From positions 27,913 through 91,912 of the forward strand of contig NZ_PVTV01000002.1 of the NCBI RefSeq assembly GCF_003003055.1: 64,000 nucleotides of DNA, written 5' to 3'. Within the stretch, counting starts at the first letter, position 1. The number at the start of each line of letters is the position of its first letter. The notes beneath the pieces are model-generated. The model saw only the letters and a list, made by a program, of their open reading frames with translations. It had not been told where the DNA came from and did not search any database. The DNA comes from Jezberella montanilacus. Lineage in GTDB: Bacteria > Pseudomonadota > Gammaproteobacteria > Burkholderiales > Burkholderiaceae_B. Positions 8,869 through 19,473 of the stretch are shown here, in pieces. The position numbers were made by a program, and so were the translations under genes.

Positions 8869-9660
8869 TTATGCAAAAACCAGTTTGGTGCTGACCCAAG
8901 CCAAAACCAGCGAAAGTAGCCCTCTGATGAGACGATCAGGTACTTTATGGGATAGGCGAGAGCCCAGCCAAATCCCAGGCAGCGAACCAGCAAGCAAAGA
9001 CGCCAGCAAATACCAGTCAACTGACCCGAGCGAGGCATGCCCCAACCCGGCCACCATGGTCAGGGGTACAGCATAAGCAATATCGGCCGCAATGATGCCG
9101 GCCAAGGGCAGTCGAGGATAAAGAATCATCAGCACGGTGACACCAATCGCGCCCGCGCCGACCGAGGTTAGGGTGACGAGACTGCCGATGACTGCGCCGA
9201 ATAAAATGGGCAAGGACCAATGACGTGGCCGAGTGGCTTCTGCCAGTCCCTCTGCGGTGGTTGCTGGCGCTAACTGGCGACCCCGGATCGCTTTGTAGAG
9301 CATGGCACAGGCTGTCAGCAACAGAGCAATCCCTAAGCTAGTGGACATGACATGCTGGACTTCGGGGCTCGACGGCCCAACTTCGTGCAAAACTAAAAGC
9401 GTGACTAGTGCCGCAGGGATGCTACCCGCGCAGAGCGACAGCACTGGCTTCCAAGGTACCAGGCCTCGTCTGGACAGGCTAAAGGTTCCACCAGCCTTGG
9501 TGAATGCAGCAAAGAGCAGGTCGGTTCCAACCGCCAGATAGGGTTTGATGCCGAAGAAAAAAATCAGCAAAGGGGTCATGAGTGAGCCGCCACCTACCCC
9601 AGTCAGCCCAACGATGAGACCGACAAAAAAACCTGCGATGACGAAGCCATAATTTTCCAT
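8869..9660 (-). CDS. TauE/SafE-family membrane exporter
   Basis: Protein of 263 residues with about eight hydrophobic helices. The family glycine-rich repeats are visible: GLTGVGGGSLMTPLLI near the N terminus and TSVGAGAIGVTVLMI in the second half. Members export or import sulfite, sulfoacetate or other organosulfur anions, but the substrate here cannot be assigned. ATG 9660 has a TGGAG ribosome site. A large palindrome (9687-9711) lies 26 bases upstream of the start and may control it. Convergent with the GrdB-like gene. Confidence 0.85.
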   Translation of the reverse strand: MENYGFVIAGFFVGLIVGLTGVGGGSLMTPLLIFFFGIKPYLAVGTDLLFAAFTKAGGTFSLSRRGLVPWKPVLSLCAGSIPAALVTLLVLHEVGPSSPEVQHVMSTSLGIALLLTACAMLYKAIRGRQLAPATTAEGLAEATRPRHWSLPILFGAVIGSLVTLTSVGAGAIGVTVLMILYPRLPLAGIIAADIAYAVPLTMVAGLGHASLGSVDWYLLASLLAGSLPGIWLGSRLSHKVPDRLIRGLLSLVLAWVSTKLVFA

Positions 9661-9686
9661 GGCTCCACTTTAGGTCTGGTTGGCAC

Positions 9687-9711
9687 TAAAACAAACGATT
9701 TGTTTGTTTTA
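9687..9711. promoter_or_regulatory. Perfect 10-base-arm inverted repeat, candidate operator
   Basis: Arms TAAAACAAAC (9687-9696) and GTTTGTTTTA (9702-9711) are perfectly complementary around a 5-base spacer. It lies just upstream of the tauE-like gene and downstream of the betaine-type transporter gene. There is no T-run after it on the minus strand, so an operator for a dimeric (for example TetR-type) regulator is favoured over a terminator. No regulator gene is adjacent. Confidence 0.5.
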
Positions 9712-9742
9712 CCGATATGCCTTGGGGAAATATGGCACCCGA

Positions 9743-11275
9743 TTAAAAACGTTTCTTGTTTAGCTTTTCAAACAAAAACTGAAGGAGTAGGGCGAGGCTT
9801 GCGGCCGGGATCGCACCGGCTAGTAACAACTCGTTGTTATTTAAAGCTAATCCCTGGGCAATTCGATCGCCGAAGCCGCCGGCACCAACAAAAGCCGCAA
9901 TGGTTGCGGTGCCGACGCTCAGCACGGCGGCAATCTGTATCCCACCCAAAATAACTGCTTTTGCGATCGGCAGCTCGATGAGTATCAGTCTATCTAAGGG
10001 TTTGAGCGCCAGTGCGGTGGCCGCCTCACGCATCCCCGGAGATATTTCTCGCAGCCCCGCGTGCGTGTTCTGCACGATGGGTAAAAGGGCGTAGAGAAAT
10101 AGTGCGGTGATCGCAGGCACCATGCCAATCAGACCAAAGGCTGATATGAGAAACGCTAACATGGCCAGTGACGGGATGGTTTGGACAATGTTGCAGGCTG
10201 AAAGCACCCAGCGCCCGGTTTTGGGTTGATAAAAACAAAGAATACCCAACGGTAATCCGATGCAAGTCGCCAACCCAACGGAGATCAGCACAAGCAAGCA
10301 ATGCTGAAGACCCAAGCGCCAGAAATCGTCACCAAAAAGAAGCTTGAAAAAAGACTTGTTGACCGGATTTTGTTGATCACGACTCAAAAACTGAGCCGCT
10401 GCCTTCTCGAAAGTCGAGCCTTTAATTTCAACGCTCGTATTCAGTTCAAGCATTTTTTGTTGCGAAATACTATTTCGCAGGCTCAGCAGTGCCTGCCATG
10501 ATGAGGGAAAACGAGTGGGGAAATCGGCTCGATAGAGCAGCACAGCCTCGTAGACAGGAAAAAAATGCCTGTCGTCTTCCAGAACCGTTAAGTCGTAGCG
10601 AATTAACTTCGAGTCGGTCCCGTAGGCATCCACGATATCAATTTGCCCGGACGCGATCGCCTCGTAAGCCAACCCGTGATCTAGCCCGCGAGGGTGAAGT
10701 TGGTCGAGCTGATAGGCGCTAACTAGCCCCTTCCACCCGTCTTCACGACCGATAAACTCGTGCGATAAGCCTGGAATCAGCGCTGGATGTTTACTCAGGT
10801 CTGATATCTTGCTGATCTTGAGCTTAGCCGCCTGTTCTCTTCGCATGGCAAGCACGTATGCGTTATCGAACCCTAACAAGACGCCTGCTTGTAAGCCAAG
10901 CGGTAACAGACGCTTGTTGATGTCGGTTAGAGACAATGCCTGGTCAGTTTTTAAAATCTCACGGGTGATCGTACCGGTGTACTCGGGATAGAGATCGATC
11001 TCTCGACTACTGAGCGCGGCAACGAGGATGCCGGTATTGCCAAGCCCGGACTTCAGCGTCACCTTGTCTTGGCCGGCCTGTTTCAGTCGCTGACTAATGA
11101 TTTCGCCAAGAATATACGCTTCAGTGAACCGCTTTGATCCGATCACGACCCCCGTATCAGAGGGATTTGACGCCACAGTGTTCAGCGGACAGGAGGCAAC
11201 CAATAAACAGCAGGCCATCAGTCGCAGAAGCTTTGACGCCCGGCGCGTTGCCGGATTATCGGGATGGGTTGTCAT
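9743..11275 (-). CDS. Fused glycine betaine/choline-type ABC transporter: binding protein plus permease
   Basis: Single chain of 510 residues from ATG 11275. It has an N-terminal signal region, then an OpuBC/YehZ-type substrate-binding domain (about residues 40-300, starting VIGSKRFTEAYILGEI). A C-terminal BPD permease domain follows with about six helices and the EAA-like loop (EISPGMREAATALALKPLDRL). Members import quaternary ammonium osmolytes. The order is binding protein then permease. No cognate ATPase gene is adjacent; the ATPases at 11479-13681 belong to the divergent glycerol-type operon. An upstream in-frame start at 11419 would add a non-signal-like extension and is not preferred. 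Confidence 0.8.
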   Translation of the reverse strand: MTTHPDNPATRRASKLLRLMACCLLVASCPLNTVASNPSDTGVVIGSKRFTEAYILGEIISQRLKQAGQDKVTLKSGLGNTGILVAALSSREIDLYPEYTGTITREILKTDQALSLTDINKRLLPLGLQAGVLLGFDNAYVLAMRREQAAKLKISKISDLSKHPALIPGLSHEFIGREDGWKGLVSAYQLDQLHPRGLDHGLAYEAIASGQIDIVDAYGTDSKLIRYDLTVLEDDRHFFPVYEAVLLYRADFPTRFPSSWQALLSLRNSISQQKMLELNTSVEIKGSTFEKAAAQFLSRDQQNPVNKSFFKLLFGDDFWRLGLQHCLLVLISVGLATCIGLPLGILCFYQPKTGRWVLSACNIVQTIPSLAMLAFLISAFGLIGMVPAITALFLYALLPIVQNTHAGLREISPGMREAATALALKPLDRLILIELPIAKAVILGGIQIAAVLSVGTATIAAFVGAGGFGDRIAQGLALNNNELLLAGAIPAASLALLLQFLFEKLNKKRF

Positions 11276-11413
11276 AAGGCGGGGCGGATATTTAACAGGG
11301 CGACTCACGGTCACGGGTACCGGCTCAACCTTAACGTAAAAAAAGCTCAAAAATCCCAAGCGCGGGTTTTCACTGATTACACATTTCTGGCCATCAGGCG
11401 TATAACTGAGTGC

Positions 11414-11454
11414 AATCACTAAGATTAACGTTGGTATAAGACCGCGGAGTGATT
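11414..11454. promoter_or_regulatory. Inverted repeat in the divergent promoter region ahead of glpS
   Basis: Seven-base arms AATCACT (11414-11420) and AGTGATT (11448-11454) flank a TATAAG box (11435-11440) in the 203-base gap between the betaine-type gene and glpS. The symmetry around a possible -10 element suggests an operator. No -35 match or known regulator consensus was recognised. Confidence 0.3.
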
Positions 11455-11478
11455 AGGTGACAAAGGGGTGGGCGAGCA

Positions 11479-12573
11479 ATGCGCCTGAAGTTACAAAAAA
11501 TAGAAAAGCAGGTCGGGGCCGAGCAGTTTTTATATCCGATGAGTATCGACTTACAGCCCAATACGGTCAACGTATTGCTTGGGGCGACCTTGGCTGGCAA
11601 AACGACGCTCATGCGATTGATGGCAGGGCTTGAACCACCGACAGGAGGCGAGATTTTCGTTGATGATCAGGATGTCACCGGCTTGACCGTGCGTAATCGC
11701 GACGTGGCTATGGTGTACCAGCAATTCATCAATTATCCCTCAATGACGGTATTTGACAACATCGCTTCGCCCTTGCGCTTGCGGCGCGAAAAAAATATCG
11801 CTGCCCAAGTCAATGCGCTCGCGGCCAAGCTACACATCGACCCTTTTCTTAAAAGATTGCCGGCAGAATTATCGGGTGGACAACAACAGCGGGTCGCCCT
11901 GGCAAGGGCGCTTGCCAAACGGGCGCCGCTGATCTTGCTGGATGAGCCCCTTGTCAACCTTGACTACAAGCTCAGAGAAGAGCTGCGTGACGAGCTAACG
12001 CAAATTTTTGCTAATGGTGAATCAACGGTGGTTTACGCGACCACTGAGCCTAGTGAGGCATTGTTATTGGGTGGTTATACCGCGGTGCTTGAGGCGGGTC
12101 GACTGCTGCAGTACGGCGCGACCCCAGAGGTTTTTCATCAGCCCGCGTCGCTGAGCGTTGCGAGAGCCTTCAGTGATCCTCCAATTAACTTGATTGCCGC
12201 CCGAGTTTCAGCGGATGGTCATCAGATCGCCTTTGGTCAAGGTTTAATTCTGAATCTGACAGCGGCGCTTCAGCCTAGTCAGACTGTGACTATCGGGATG
12301 CGAGCTAACGCATTACGAGTGCAGGCTCGACCAGGTGATTTGTCGCTGAGTGGGTTGGTAGAGCTGGCGGAGATATCGGGATCTGACACGTTTTTACATG
12401 TCAAGACTCAGTTAGGTAATGTCGTCGCACAGCTAACGGGTGTGCATTATTTTGACATTGCATCGACTATTACTTTGTATATGAGTTCCGAGCACGCTTA
12501 CTTGTTTGATAGCACTGGGATATTGACTGTTGCGCCCCGCGGCACAGCGATTTCGTTTAAGGCGGGGGTGTGA
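11479..12573 (+). CDS. glpS: Glycerol-type ABC importer ATP-binding protein GlpS
   Basis: CUT1-like ATPase of 364 residues. The Walker A motif is GATLAGKT, the signature LSGGQQQ is canonical and Walker B is ILLDEP. The H-loop position, normally a His in YVTHD, reads YATTEP, so the switch histidine is missing. A C-terminal regulatory OB-like domain follows from about residue 240. First gene of an operon matching glpSTPQ-DUF2160-glpV, known from Rhizobium glycerol uptake. It overlaps nothing upstream, and its stop abuts the glpT start. Confidence 0.85.
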   Translation: MRLKLQKIEKQVGAEQFLYPMSIDLQPNTVNVLLGATLAGKTTLMRLMAGLEPPTGGEIFVDDQDVTGLTVRNRDVAMVYQQFINYPSMTVFDNIASPLRLRREKNIAAQVNALAAKLHIDPFLKRLPAELSGGQQQRVALARALAKRAPLILLDEPLVNLDYKLREELRDELTQIFANGESTVVYATTEPSEALLLGGYTAVLEAGRLLQYGATPEVFHQPASLSVARAFSDPPINLIAARVSADGHQIAFGQGLILNLTAALQPSQTVTIGMRANALRVQARPGDLSLSGLVELAEISGSDTFLHVKTQLGNVVAQLTGVHYFDIASTITLYMSSEHAYLFDSTGILTVAPRGTAISFKAGV

Positions 12574-12574
12574 T

Positions 12575-13677
12575 TTGGCTCAGATAGATCTCGATCTGGC
12601 TCACTCCTATCGACCTGGTCCGCAGTCCGATAGTGACTATGCCTTATTGCCGCTCAAAATGAGTTTCCGTGATGGGGGCGCCTATGCACTGTTAGGGCCT
12701 TCAGGCTGTGGCAAGACTACCATGCTCAATGTCATTTCGGGTCTGGTTCAGCCGTCTCAAGGATCGCTGCGCTTCGATGGTAAAGACGTTACGACCTTGA
12801 CCCCTCAGCAAAGAAATATTGCGCAGGTGTTTCAGTTTCCGGTGATTTACGACACGATGACTGTTGCTGAAAACTTGGCATTCCCGTTGCGAAATCGGGG
12901 CGTATCCGTCGATCATATTGCCAAGCGGGTGGGTCAAATTGCCGAGATGCTCGAGATCAGTCATCAGTTGAATCAGCGCGCAGCGGGTTTGTCTGCCGAT
13001 GCTAAGCAGAAGATCTCGCTTGGACGGGGCCTGGTTCGTGAGGATGTTTCAGCCGTTCTGTTTGACGAGCCCTTAACTGTTATCGATCCGCATTTGAAAT
13101 GGCAATTGAGACGCAAACTCAAACAAATCCACCACGAACTGAAACTCACCCTGATCTATGTCACGCACGATCAGGTCGAGGCCTTGACCTTTGCTGAGGA
13201 AATTGTCGTCATGACCCGGGGCAGAGCGGTACAGACAGGATCGGCAGCCGAGTTGTTTGAGAGACCACAACATACCTTCGTGGGTAATTTTATTGGCTCA
13301 CCAGGCATGAATTTCTTGCCTGCTCACTGCCTTGGCAATCAAATCCAAATTGGCTCTCATGCCTTTGATATCCCTGAGCAAGCTCAGCATGCCTCGTTGC
13401 ACGCGATCGGCGACTTCCTTATTGGCATTCGCCCGGAGTACGTTGAACTGACGACAGCTGGTCATGCAGGTGCTCTGCCTGCGCACGTCGTGCGGGTTCA
13501 GGATGTGGGTACTCACTGGATAATCACCGCGACAGTCGACACTGCTCAGGTAGCCGGTCTGATTACTGTAAAGGCCAGACTGAGCGCCGAGACGACAATG
13601 CCTGACGCCGGGGATACAGCGTGGCTTCGGATCATCAATCCCCACACGCGCTTTTATGATAACGAGGAGATGATCGC

Positions 13678-13681
<4 letters not shown>
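12575..13681 (+). CDS. glpT: Glycerol-type ABC importer ATP-binding protein GlpT
   Basis: Second ATPase of the importer, 368 residues from a TTG at 12575 that follows a purine-rich GGCGGGGG stretch. In-frame codons continue back to 12530, but that would add a poor Arg-rich extension. Walker A GPSGCGKT, Walker B VLFDEP and H-loop YVTHDQ are intact, while the signature reads LSADAKQ instead of LSGGQ. It therefore complements GlpS: one composite site is canonical and the other degenerate. It overlaps the next gene by ATGA. This glpT is the ABC ATPase of Rhizobium nomenclature, not the enteric glycerol-3-phosphate antiporter. Confidence 0.85.
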
Positions 13682-14551
<870 letters not shown>

Positions 14552-14559
<8 letters not shown>

Positions 14560-15400
14560 AACCCCGACGATTGTTGCCAGCGACGCTGGCACACGCCCAG
14601 GCTTCAAAAAGCGCACCATATTTCTAATTGCTTACTTGGTGTTCGCCATCTTGCCCATCTACTGGATGATCAATATGTCGTTTAAAACGAATGAAGAAAT
14701 CGTCGCCAGTTTTTCGTTTTTCCCACAAGCGTTTACGTGGGCTAATTACAAAACTATTTTGACTGATGTGTCGTGGTATTCGGGGTACATCAACTCGTTG
14801 ATTTATGTCGCCATCAATGTGGTGATTTCCTTAACGGTTGCCTTGCCGGCAGCCTATGCGTTTTCACGTTATCAATTTATCGGCGATAAGCATGTCTTTT
14901 TCTGGTTGTTGACCAATCGCATGACGCCAGGCGCAGTTTTTTTGCTGCCGTTTTTTCAACTCTATACAGCAGTCGGGTTGATGGATACGCATCTTGGGGT
15001 TGCCTTAGCGCACTTGGTGTTTAACGTTCCACTGGCGGTCTGGATTCTTGAAGGATTCATGAGCGGAATCCCCAGAGAAATTGATGAGACTGCATATATT
15101 GATGGTTATAGCTTCCCGCGGTTTTTTCTGACAATCTTTGTGCCTTTGATTAAAGCTGGCATTGGCGTTGCCGCATTCTTTTGTTTTATGTTCAGTTGGG
15201 TTGAGCTGCTGTTGGCGCGCACGCTGACCAGTGTGAATGCCAAGCCGATTGTGGCGACGATGACTCGCACCGTTTCAGCAGCAGGTATGGATTGGGCCAC
15301 CCTTGCTGCTGCAGGTGTGCTGACGATCGTCCCAGGTGCCATTGTGATTTGGTTTGTTCGGCATTACATCGCGAAAGGTTTTGCGATGGGTCGCGTTTAA
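14552..15400 (+). CDS. glpQ: Glycerol-type ABC importer permease GlpQ
   Basis: Second CUT1 permease, 282 residues with six helices. The EAA loop is in IPREIDETAYIDGYSFPRFFLTI. The start is placed at ATG 14552; an in-frame GTG two codons earlier is possible. Both lie inside the end of glpP. Here glpQ means the permease of the glycerol ABC importer, not the periplasmic phosphodiesterase of the same name. Confidence 0.88.
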
Positions 15401-15412
15401 GGAGGCGTCAGC

Positions 15413-15721
15413 ATGTTTGAATGGATGGCGTGGACCACACCGATCGCAGTTTTTTTTATTTGTATCGTTTTGATGCTTATCGGGTTGACGATTTGGGAGA
15501 TCAAATCGCCCACCATCATGCGTAAAGGCTTTTTGCCTATTGCGACGACCCGGGGTGATCGTGTATTTATCGGTTTGCTTGGCGCTGCCTACATCAATCT
15601 GGCCTTTGTGGGGATATCTGAAAAATTAATGGGATGGCTCAGCCTCGAACAAGAGCCCAGTGTCTGGTTTAGTTTTGTGTTGTCAATGATTTTTGTGGCT
15701 GTTGTGCTGCGCAACGGTTAG
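15413..15721 (+). CDS. DUF2160 small membrane protein of the glycerol importer operon
   Basis: Protein of 102 residues with three to four hydrophobic segments, matching the DUF2160 family always found between glpQ and glpV in this type of operon. The start is fixed by an excellent GGAGG just after the glpQ stop. Its function is unproven; an accessory membrane subunit of the importer is likely. Ninety-five bases separate it from the binding-protein gene. Confidence 0.82.
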   Translation: MFEWMAWTTPIAVFFICIVLMLIGLTIWEIKSPTIMRKGFLPIATTRGDRVFIGLLGAAYINLAFVGISEKLMGWLSLEQEPSVWFSFVLSMIFVAVVLRNG

Positions 15722-15816
15722 GAAGTTTGTCGATTTTTTACTGTACTGGTCGCTGTGTTTCCCGAAGGGGATCAGTATTCTTTACACAAAACGGGAAAAA
15801 TTGTCAGGAGACGACG

Positions 15817-17547
15817 ATGAAACTGCGATACAAAGCACTAGCATTTGCGACGGTAGTTGCAATGGCTGGACTCAGCCATGCGGGGGCTCCCGAAGCCCAG
15901 AAGTGGATTGACTCTGAATTTCAACCATCTACGCTGACCAAAGATCAGCAGATGTCTGAGATGCAGTGGTTTATGGATGCGGCCGCGAAACTGAAGGCCA
16001 AAGGCGTGACTGAAGTGTCTGTCGTGTCAGAGACTCTCACGACGCACGAGTACGAATCTAAAGTACTGGCAAAAGCGTTCGAAGAAATCACTGGTATTAA
16101 AGTCAAACATGATTTGATTCAAGAAGGTGACGTGGTTGAAAAGCTGCAGACGTCTATGCAGTCTGGCAAGTCGATTTATGACGGCTGGATCTCTGACTCA
16201 GACTTGATCGGTACCCATTACCGCTATGGCAAAATTTTGTCCCTGACCGATTACATGGCTGGTGCAGGTAAAGAATTCACAAATCCCGGGATCGATCTTA
16301 AAGACTATATCGGTACTAGCTTCACCACAGCACCTGATGGCAAGCTCTATCAGTTGCCTGACCAGCAGTTTGCCAATCTGTACTGGTTCCGTGCCGATTT
16401 GTTTGCGCGCAAAGATTTGCAAGATAAGTTCAAAGCCAAGTACGGCTATGAGTTGGGCGTACCGAAAAACTGGAGTGCCTATGAGGATATCGCAGCCTTC
16501 TTCTCGAATGATGTAAAGACGATTGATGGCAAGCCGATTTACGGTCATATGGATTACGGCAAGAAGGATCCTTCGCTTGGTTGGCGCTTTACAGACGCCT
16601 GGTTGTCGATGGCAGGCGAAGCCGATAAGGGTATCCCTAACGGTATGCCTGTAGATGAATGGGGTATCCGCGTCGCCGACGACAAGTGCACGCCAGTTGG
16701 CGCCTCTGTGTCGCGTGGTGGTGGTACTAACTCGCCAGCAGCTGTCTACGCATTGGCTAAATATGTTGAGTGGATGAAGAAGTATTCGCCTAAAGAAGCG
16801 ACTGGCATGACGTTTGGCGAGGCGGGTCCTGTGCCTGCACAAGGTCAGATTGCTCAGCAGATCTTCTGGTACACCGCGTTTACGGCTGACATGACCAAGG
16901 CTGGTTTGCCTGTGGTTAATGCAGATGGCAGCCCAAAATGGCGTATGGCGCCAGGCCCGCATGGCCCATACTGGAAAGAAGGGATGCAAAATGGCTACCA
17001 GGACGTCGGTTCATGGACTTTCTTTAAAGATCATGATGCCAACAAAGTGGCCGCTGCTTGGCTCTATGCCCAGTTCATCACTGCTAAAACGACCTCGCTT
17101 AAGAAATCGATCACGGGCCTGACGTTTATTCGTGATAGTGATATCCGCAGCGAGTTTTTCACCCAAAACGCTAACAAGTACGGCGGCCTGATTGAGTTCT
17201 ATCGAAGCCCAGCACGGGTTGCCTGGACCCCAACTGGTACCAACGTACCTGACTATCCGAAACTGGCTCAGCTCTGGTGGAAGAACGTTGCCTTGGCTGT
17301 AACGGGCGAAAAGACTCCACAGCAGGCGATGGACAACTTGGCCGAAGAGATGGATCAGGTCATGGCTCGTCTTGAGCGTGCAGGGATGGCAGTTTGCGCA
17401 CCAAAACTCAATGCTAAGAGTGATCCAAGCAAGTGGCTGAGCGATCAGCATGCACCTTGGAAGAAGTTAGCAAACGAGAAGCCCCAGGGCGAGACGGTGG
17501 CTTACGAGAAACTCCTGCAAGCCTGGAAAGAAGGTCGCGTGCAGTAA
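15817..17547 (+). CDS. glpV: Glycerol-type ABC importer substrate-binding protein GlpV
   Basis: Large periplasmic binding protein of 576 residues. The start is ATG 15817, six bases after AGGAG; it is followed by a Sec signal peptide ending at SHAGA. The in-frame extension back to 15727 lacks signal character and is rejected. Long GlpV-type receptors of this size belong to glycerol ABC importers. It is the last gene of the operon and is followed by a strong terminator. No glycerol kinase or glycerol-3-phosphate dehydrogenase gene lies in the window. Confidence 0.88.
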   Translation: MKLRYKALAFATVVAMAGLSHAGAPEAQKWIDSEFQPSTLTKDQQMSEMQWFMDAAAKLKAKGVTEVSVVSETLTTHEYESKVLAKAFEEITGIKVKHDLIQEGDVVEKLQTSMQSGKSIYDGWISDSDLIGTHYRYGKILSLTDYMAGAGKEFTNPGIDLKDYIGTSFTTAPDGKLYQLPDQQFANLYWFRADLFARKDLQDKFKAKYGYELGVPKNWSAYEDIAAFFSNDVKTIDGKPIYGHMDYGKKDPSLGWRFTDAWLSMAGEADKGIPNGMPVDEWGIRVADDKCTPVGASVSRGGGTNSPAAVYALAKYVEWMKKYSPKEATGMTFGEAGPVPAQGQIAQQIFWYTAFTADMTKAGLPVVNADGSPKWRMAPGPHGPYWKEGMQNGYQDVGSWTFFKDHDANKVAAAWLYAQFITAKTTSLKKSITGLTFIRDSDIRSEFFTQNANKYGGLIEFYRSPARVAWTPTGTNVPDYPKLAQLWWKNVALAVTGEKTPQQAMDNLAEEMDQVMARLERAGMAVCAPKLNAKSDPSKWLSDQHAPWKKLANEKPQGETVAYEKLLQAWKEGRVQ

Positions 17548-17564
17548 GCTGCATCTTGATCTAG

Positions 17565-17594
17565 AAAAAAAAGGGACCTCCGGGTCCCTTTTTT
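17565..17594 (+). terminator. Rho-independent terminator of the glp operon
   Basis: Stem AAGGGACC/GGTCCCTT with a 4-base loop TCCG, flanked by an A-run before and six T after. It lies 17 bases past the glpV stop. The A-run on the 5' side lets it act in both directions. Confidence 0.93.
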
Positions 17595-17776
17595 GCATGT
17601 TGGCCCGTTAGAAACCAATTGAAATAAGTGCATAGATTTGAGTTGATATTGATAGAACCAAGAGGCTTTTCTGAGCTCCAAGCCTTATACCGTTCGCAAA
17701 TAGATCAACAGTGCGGGTCGGTATTAAAGCGAAGCTGGCTTTATTAATCAAGCTACAACGAGTTCAGGAGCAGATC

Positions 17777-18064
17777 ATGAAAAATACAGTTCGCATTGCT
17801 ACCGGTGTCTTGATGCTTTCAAGCGCTCTGTATGGGTGCGCAGCCGCGGGACATGGTTACGAAGGTTACGCTTATGGCTCTTCATATTACAGACCAGCCT
17901 ACAGGCCAGTGGTTGTCGTGCAGCCTAGCCCTTACTACACACCACCTGTCTATGTCGCGCCACCAGCGGTTTACATACAGCCTTCAGTGCGGTACGGCTA
18001 CGCGAGGCCGTGGTATCAACATGAGCGCGATGAACGAGCCTGGCATCATCACCACCGTGACTGA
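17777..18064 (+). CDS. Small Tyr/Pro/His-rich lipoprotein
   Basis: Protein of 95 residues from ATG 17777, preceded by AGGAG. The N-terminal signal ends in a lipobox (LYGC, Cys near residue 21). The mature part is low-complexity: Tyr, Pro and Val-rich, ending in a His cluster (WHHHHRD). The His-rich tail could bind metal, but no function is known. The 229 bases before it hold the glp terminator and, at about 17670-17693, a small AGGCTT/AAGCCT hairpin; no clear promoter was recognised. Confidence 0.7.
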   Translation: MKNTVRIATGVLMLSSALYGCAAAGHGYEGYAYGSSYYRPAYRPVVVVQPSPYYTPPVYVAPPAVYIQPSVRYGYARPWYQHERDERAWHHHHRD

Positions 18065-18108
18065 ATTATGAAATACACTGACCCCGTCAAATCATTATTT
18101 CTCAGCAC

Positions 18109-19002
18109 ATGAAAAAAATATTGATCGGGGTCATGCTGATGGTATTGGCCGGTGTCGCAGTTGCGGCAGATCGAGCGACCAAAAAACAAGAAAAGAATGG
18201 CGCGTCGCAAAACGCGCTCAGGTCTTACGCTCAAATGGTGTCCAGCGGTGAAATTCGGATCGCCGTGGCCGAGGATGCCAGCCTTTATTTCTTGCGTGAA
18301 GGCAAAGAACAAGGTTTTGCCCCCGAAATCGCTCATGCCTTCGAGATATGGATAAATCAGAAGTTTGTGCAGCGTAAAAAACAGAGAGTCATACACGTTG
18401 TCCTGGTCAAGAGCTCACGTGATGATTTGTTTAACAAAGTCAAAAAAGGTGAAGCAGATCTGGCCTTTGCCGATCTAGGTGAAATGGCCTCTGATAAGAA
18501 TAAAGCCCGAGGCTTGAGCCTGCAGCACTCTCGCAAACCTGCCGAAGAGGTGTTGGTGAGCGGAAGAAGCGTGCTTAACTTTAGCCGGATTGACGATCTG
18601 TCAGGTCAAACAGTTTTAAGCGCGCGTCAAACGAATCTTGAGAAGTCCCTGAGTGCTACTAATATGAAGTTAATAGCAGACGGCAAGCCACCAATCGAGC
18701 TGGTTAAATTGGCAGCGACCGAGAGGGCGCAGGAAGAAAAAGTGCTTGAGCGACTGGATGCAGGAACTGCGTCCTTCGTGATCGTGAGCGAATGGAAGGC
18801 GAATCTCTGGCAATCAGTTTTTCGCAATATCCAGATACATCAAGATATTTCGGCACAGGATCCAAATTGGCTTGGATGGGCTGCTCGCAGGGACTGTACT
18901 GACCTGCTAAAGGATGTCGCAGCGTTTGAGGCCAGTGGTTATGATGCACTGGCCAAGCAACGCTTCAGATTGGCTTATTTGAAACTAGTTGACCGCAAGT
19001 AA
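18109..19002 (+). CDS. Periplasmic substrate-binding-domain protein (SBP family 3-like)
   Basis: Protein of 297 residues with a Sec signal peptide (cleavage after VAVAA). A solute-binding-protein family 3 fold follows, with the opening pattern [32 protein letters not shown]. This resembles the N-terminal module of MltF, but the transglycosylase domain is absent. It has a Cys pair only in its C-terminal part. No transporter membrane genes are nearby, so it may be a sensor or orphan receptor. Its end overlaps the convergent FKBP gene by 18 bases. Confidence 0.6.
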   Translation: MKKILIGVMLMVLAGVAVAADRATKKQEKNGASQNALRSYAQMVSSGEIRIAVAEDASLYFLREGKEQGFAPEIAHAFEIWINQKFVQRKKQRVIHVVLVKSSRDDLFNKVKKGEADLAFADLGEMASDKNKARGLSLQHSRKPAEEVLVSGRSVLNFSRIDDLSGQTVLSARQTNLEKSLSATNMKLIADGKPPIELVKLAATERAQEEKVLERLDAGTASFVIVSEWKANLWQSVFRNIQIHQDISAQDPNWLGWAARRDCTDLLKDVAAFEASGYDALAKQRFRLAYLKLVDRK

Positions 19003-19332
19003 TTCGACGTCAAACACCAGCGTGGCATTCGGGGGGATCACGCCGCCAGCCCCGCGGGCGCCGTAGCCCATCTCTGAAGGGATAATAAGCGTGCGTTTTC
19101 CACCGACTTTCATGCCGGCTACGCCTTCATCCCAACCCTTGATCACGTGACCTGCGCCAAGCGGAAAATCAAAAGGCTGGCCCCGATCAACTGAGCTATC
19201 GAATTTACTGCCTTTATTGTCCGTGGCGGTATCGCTGAAAAGCCAGCCGGTATAGTGGACAACTACCTCTTGGCCTGCACTTGCTTCTTGGCCAGAGCCA
19301 ACAGTGGTATCGATTTTTTGTAGTGTGCTCAC
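18985..19332 (-). CDS. FKBP-type peptidyl-prolyl cis-trans isomerase
   Basis: Single FKBP domain of 115 residues without a signal peptide, so cytoplasmic. Typical motifs are [57 protein letters not shown]. It accelerates proline isomerisation in folding proteins. It starts at GTG 19332, ten bases after GGAG. Confidence 0.93.
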   Translation of the reverse strand: MSTLQKIDTTVGSGQEASAGQEVVVHYTGWLFSDTATDNKGSKFDSSVDRGQPFDFPLGAGHVIKGWDEGVAGMKVGGKRTLIIPSEMGYGARGAGGVIPPNATLVFDVELLAVN

Positions 19333-19473
19333 AGTGTGAATGCTCCGGAAAAATGACTTTTATGGATAAGATGAAATCGCAGTGTATAAACTTCTAGGTG
19401 AAACAAGCAAATTGACTGATTGCAACGCTGAAGATCCGTACGTTTACGGGGTTGCCAGAAAAGGATAACAAAC

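Noticed and set aside
9687..9711. Inverted repeat considered as a Rho-independent terminator
   Set aside because: AT-rich stem with no T-run on the minus-strand side; an operator is the better reading.
16198..16989. Long open frame antisense to glpV (263 codons)
   Set aside because: It is a shadow of a strongly supported gene, has no ribosome site or recognisable domain, and its composition mirrors the sense codons.
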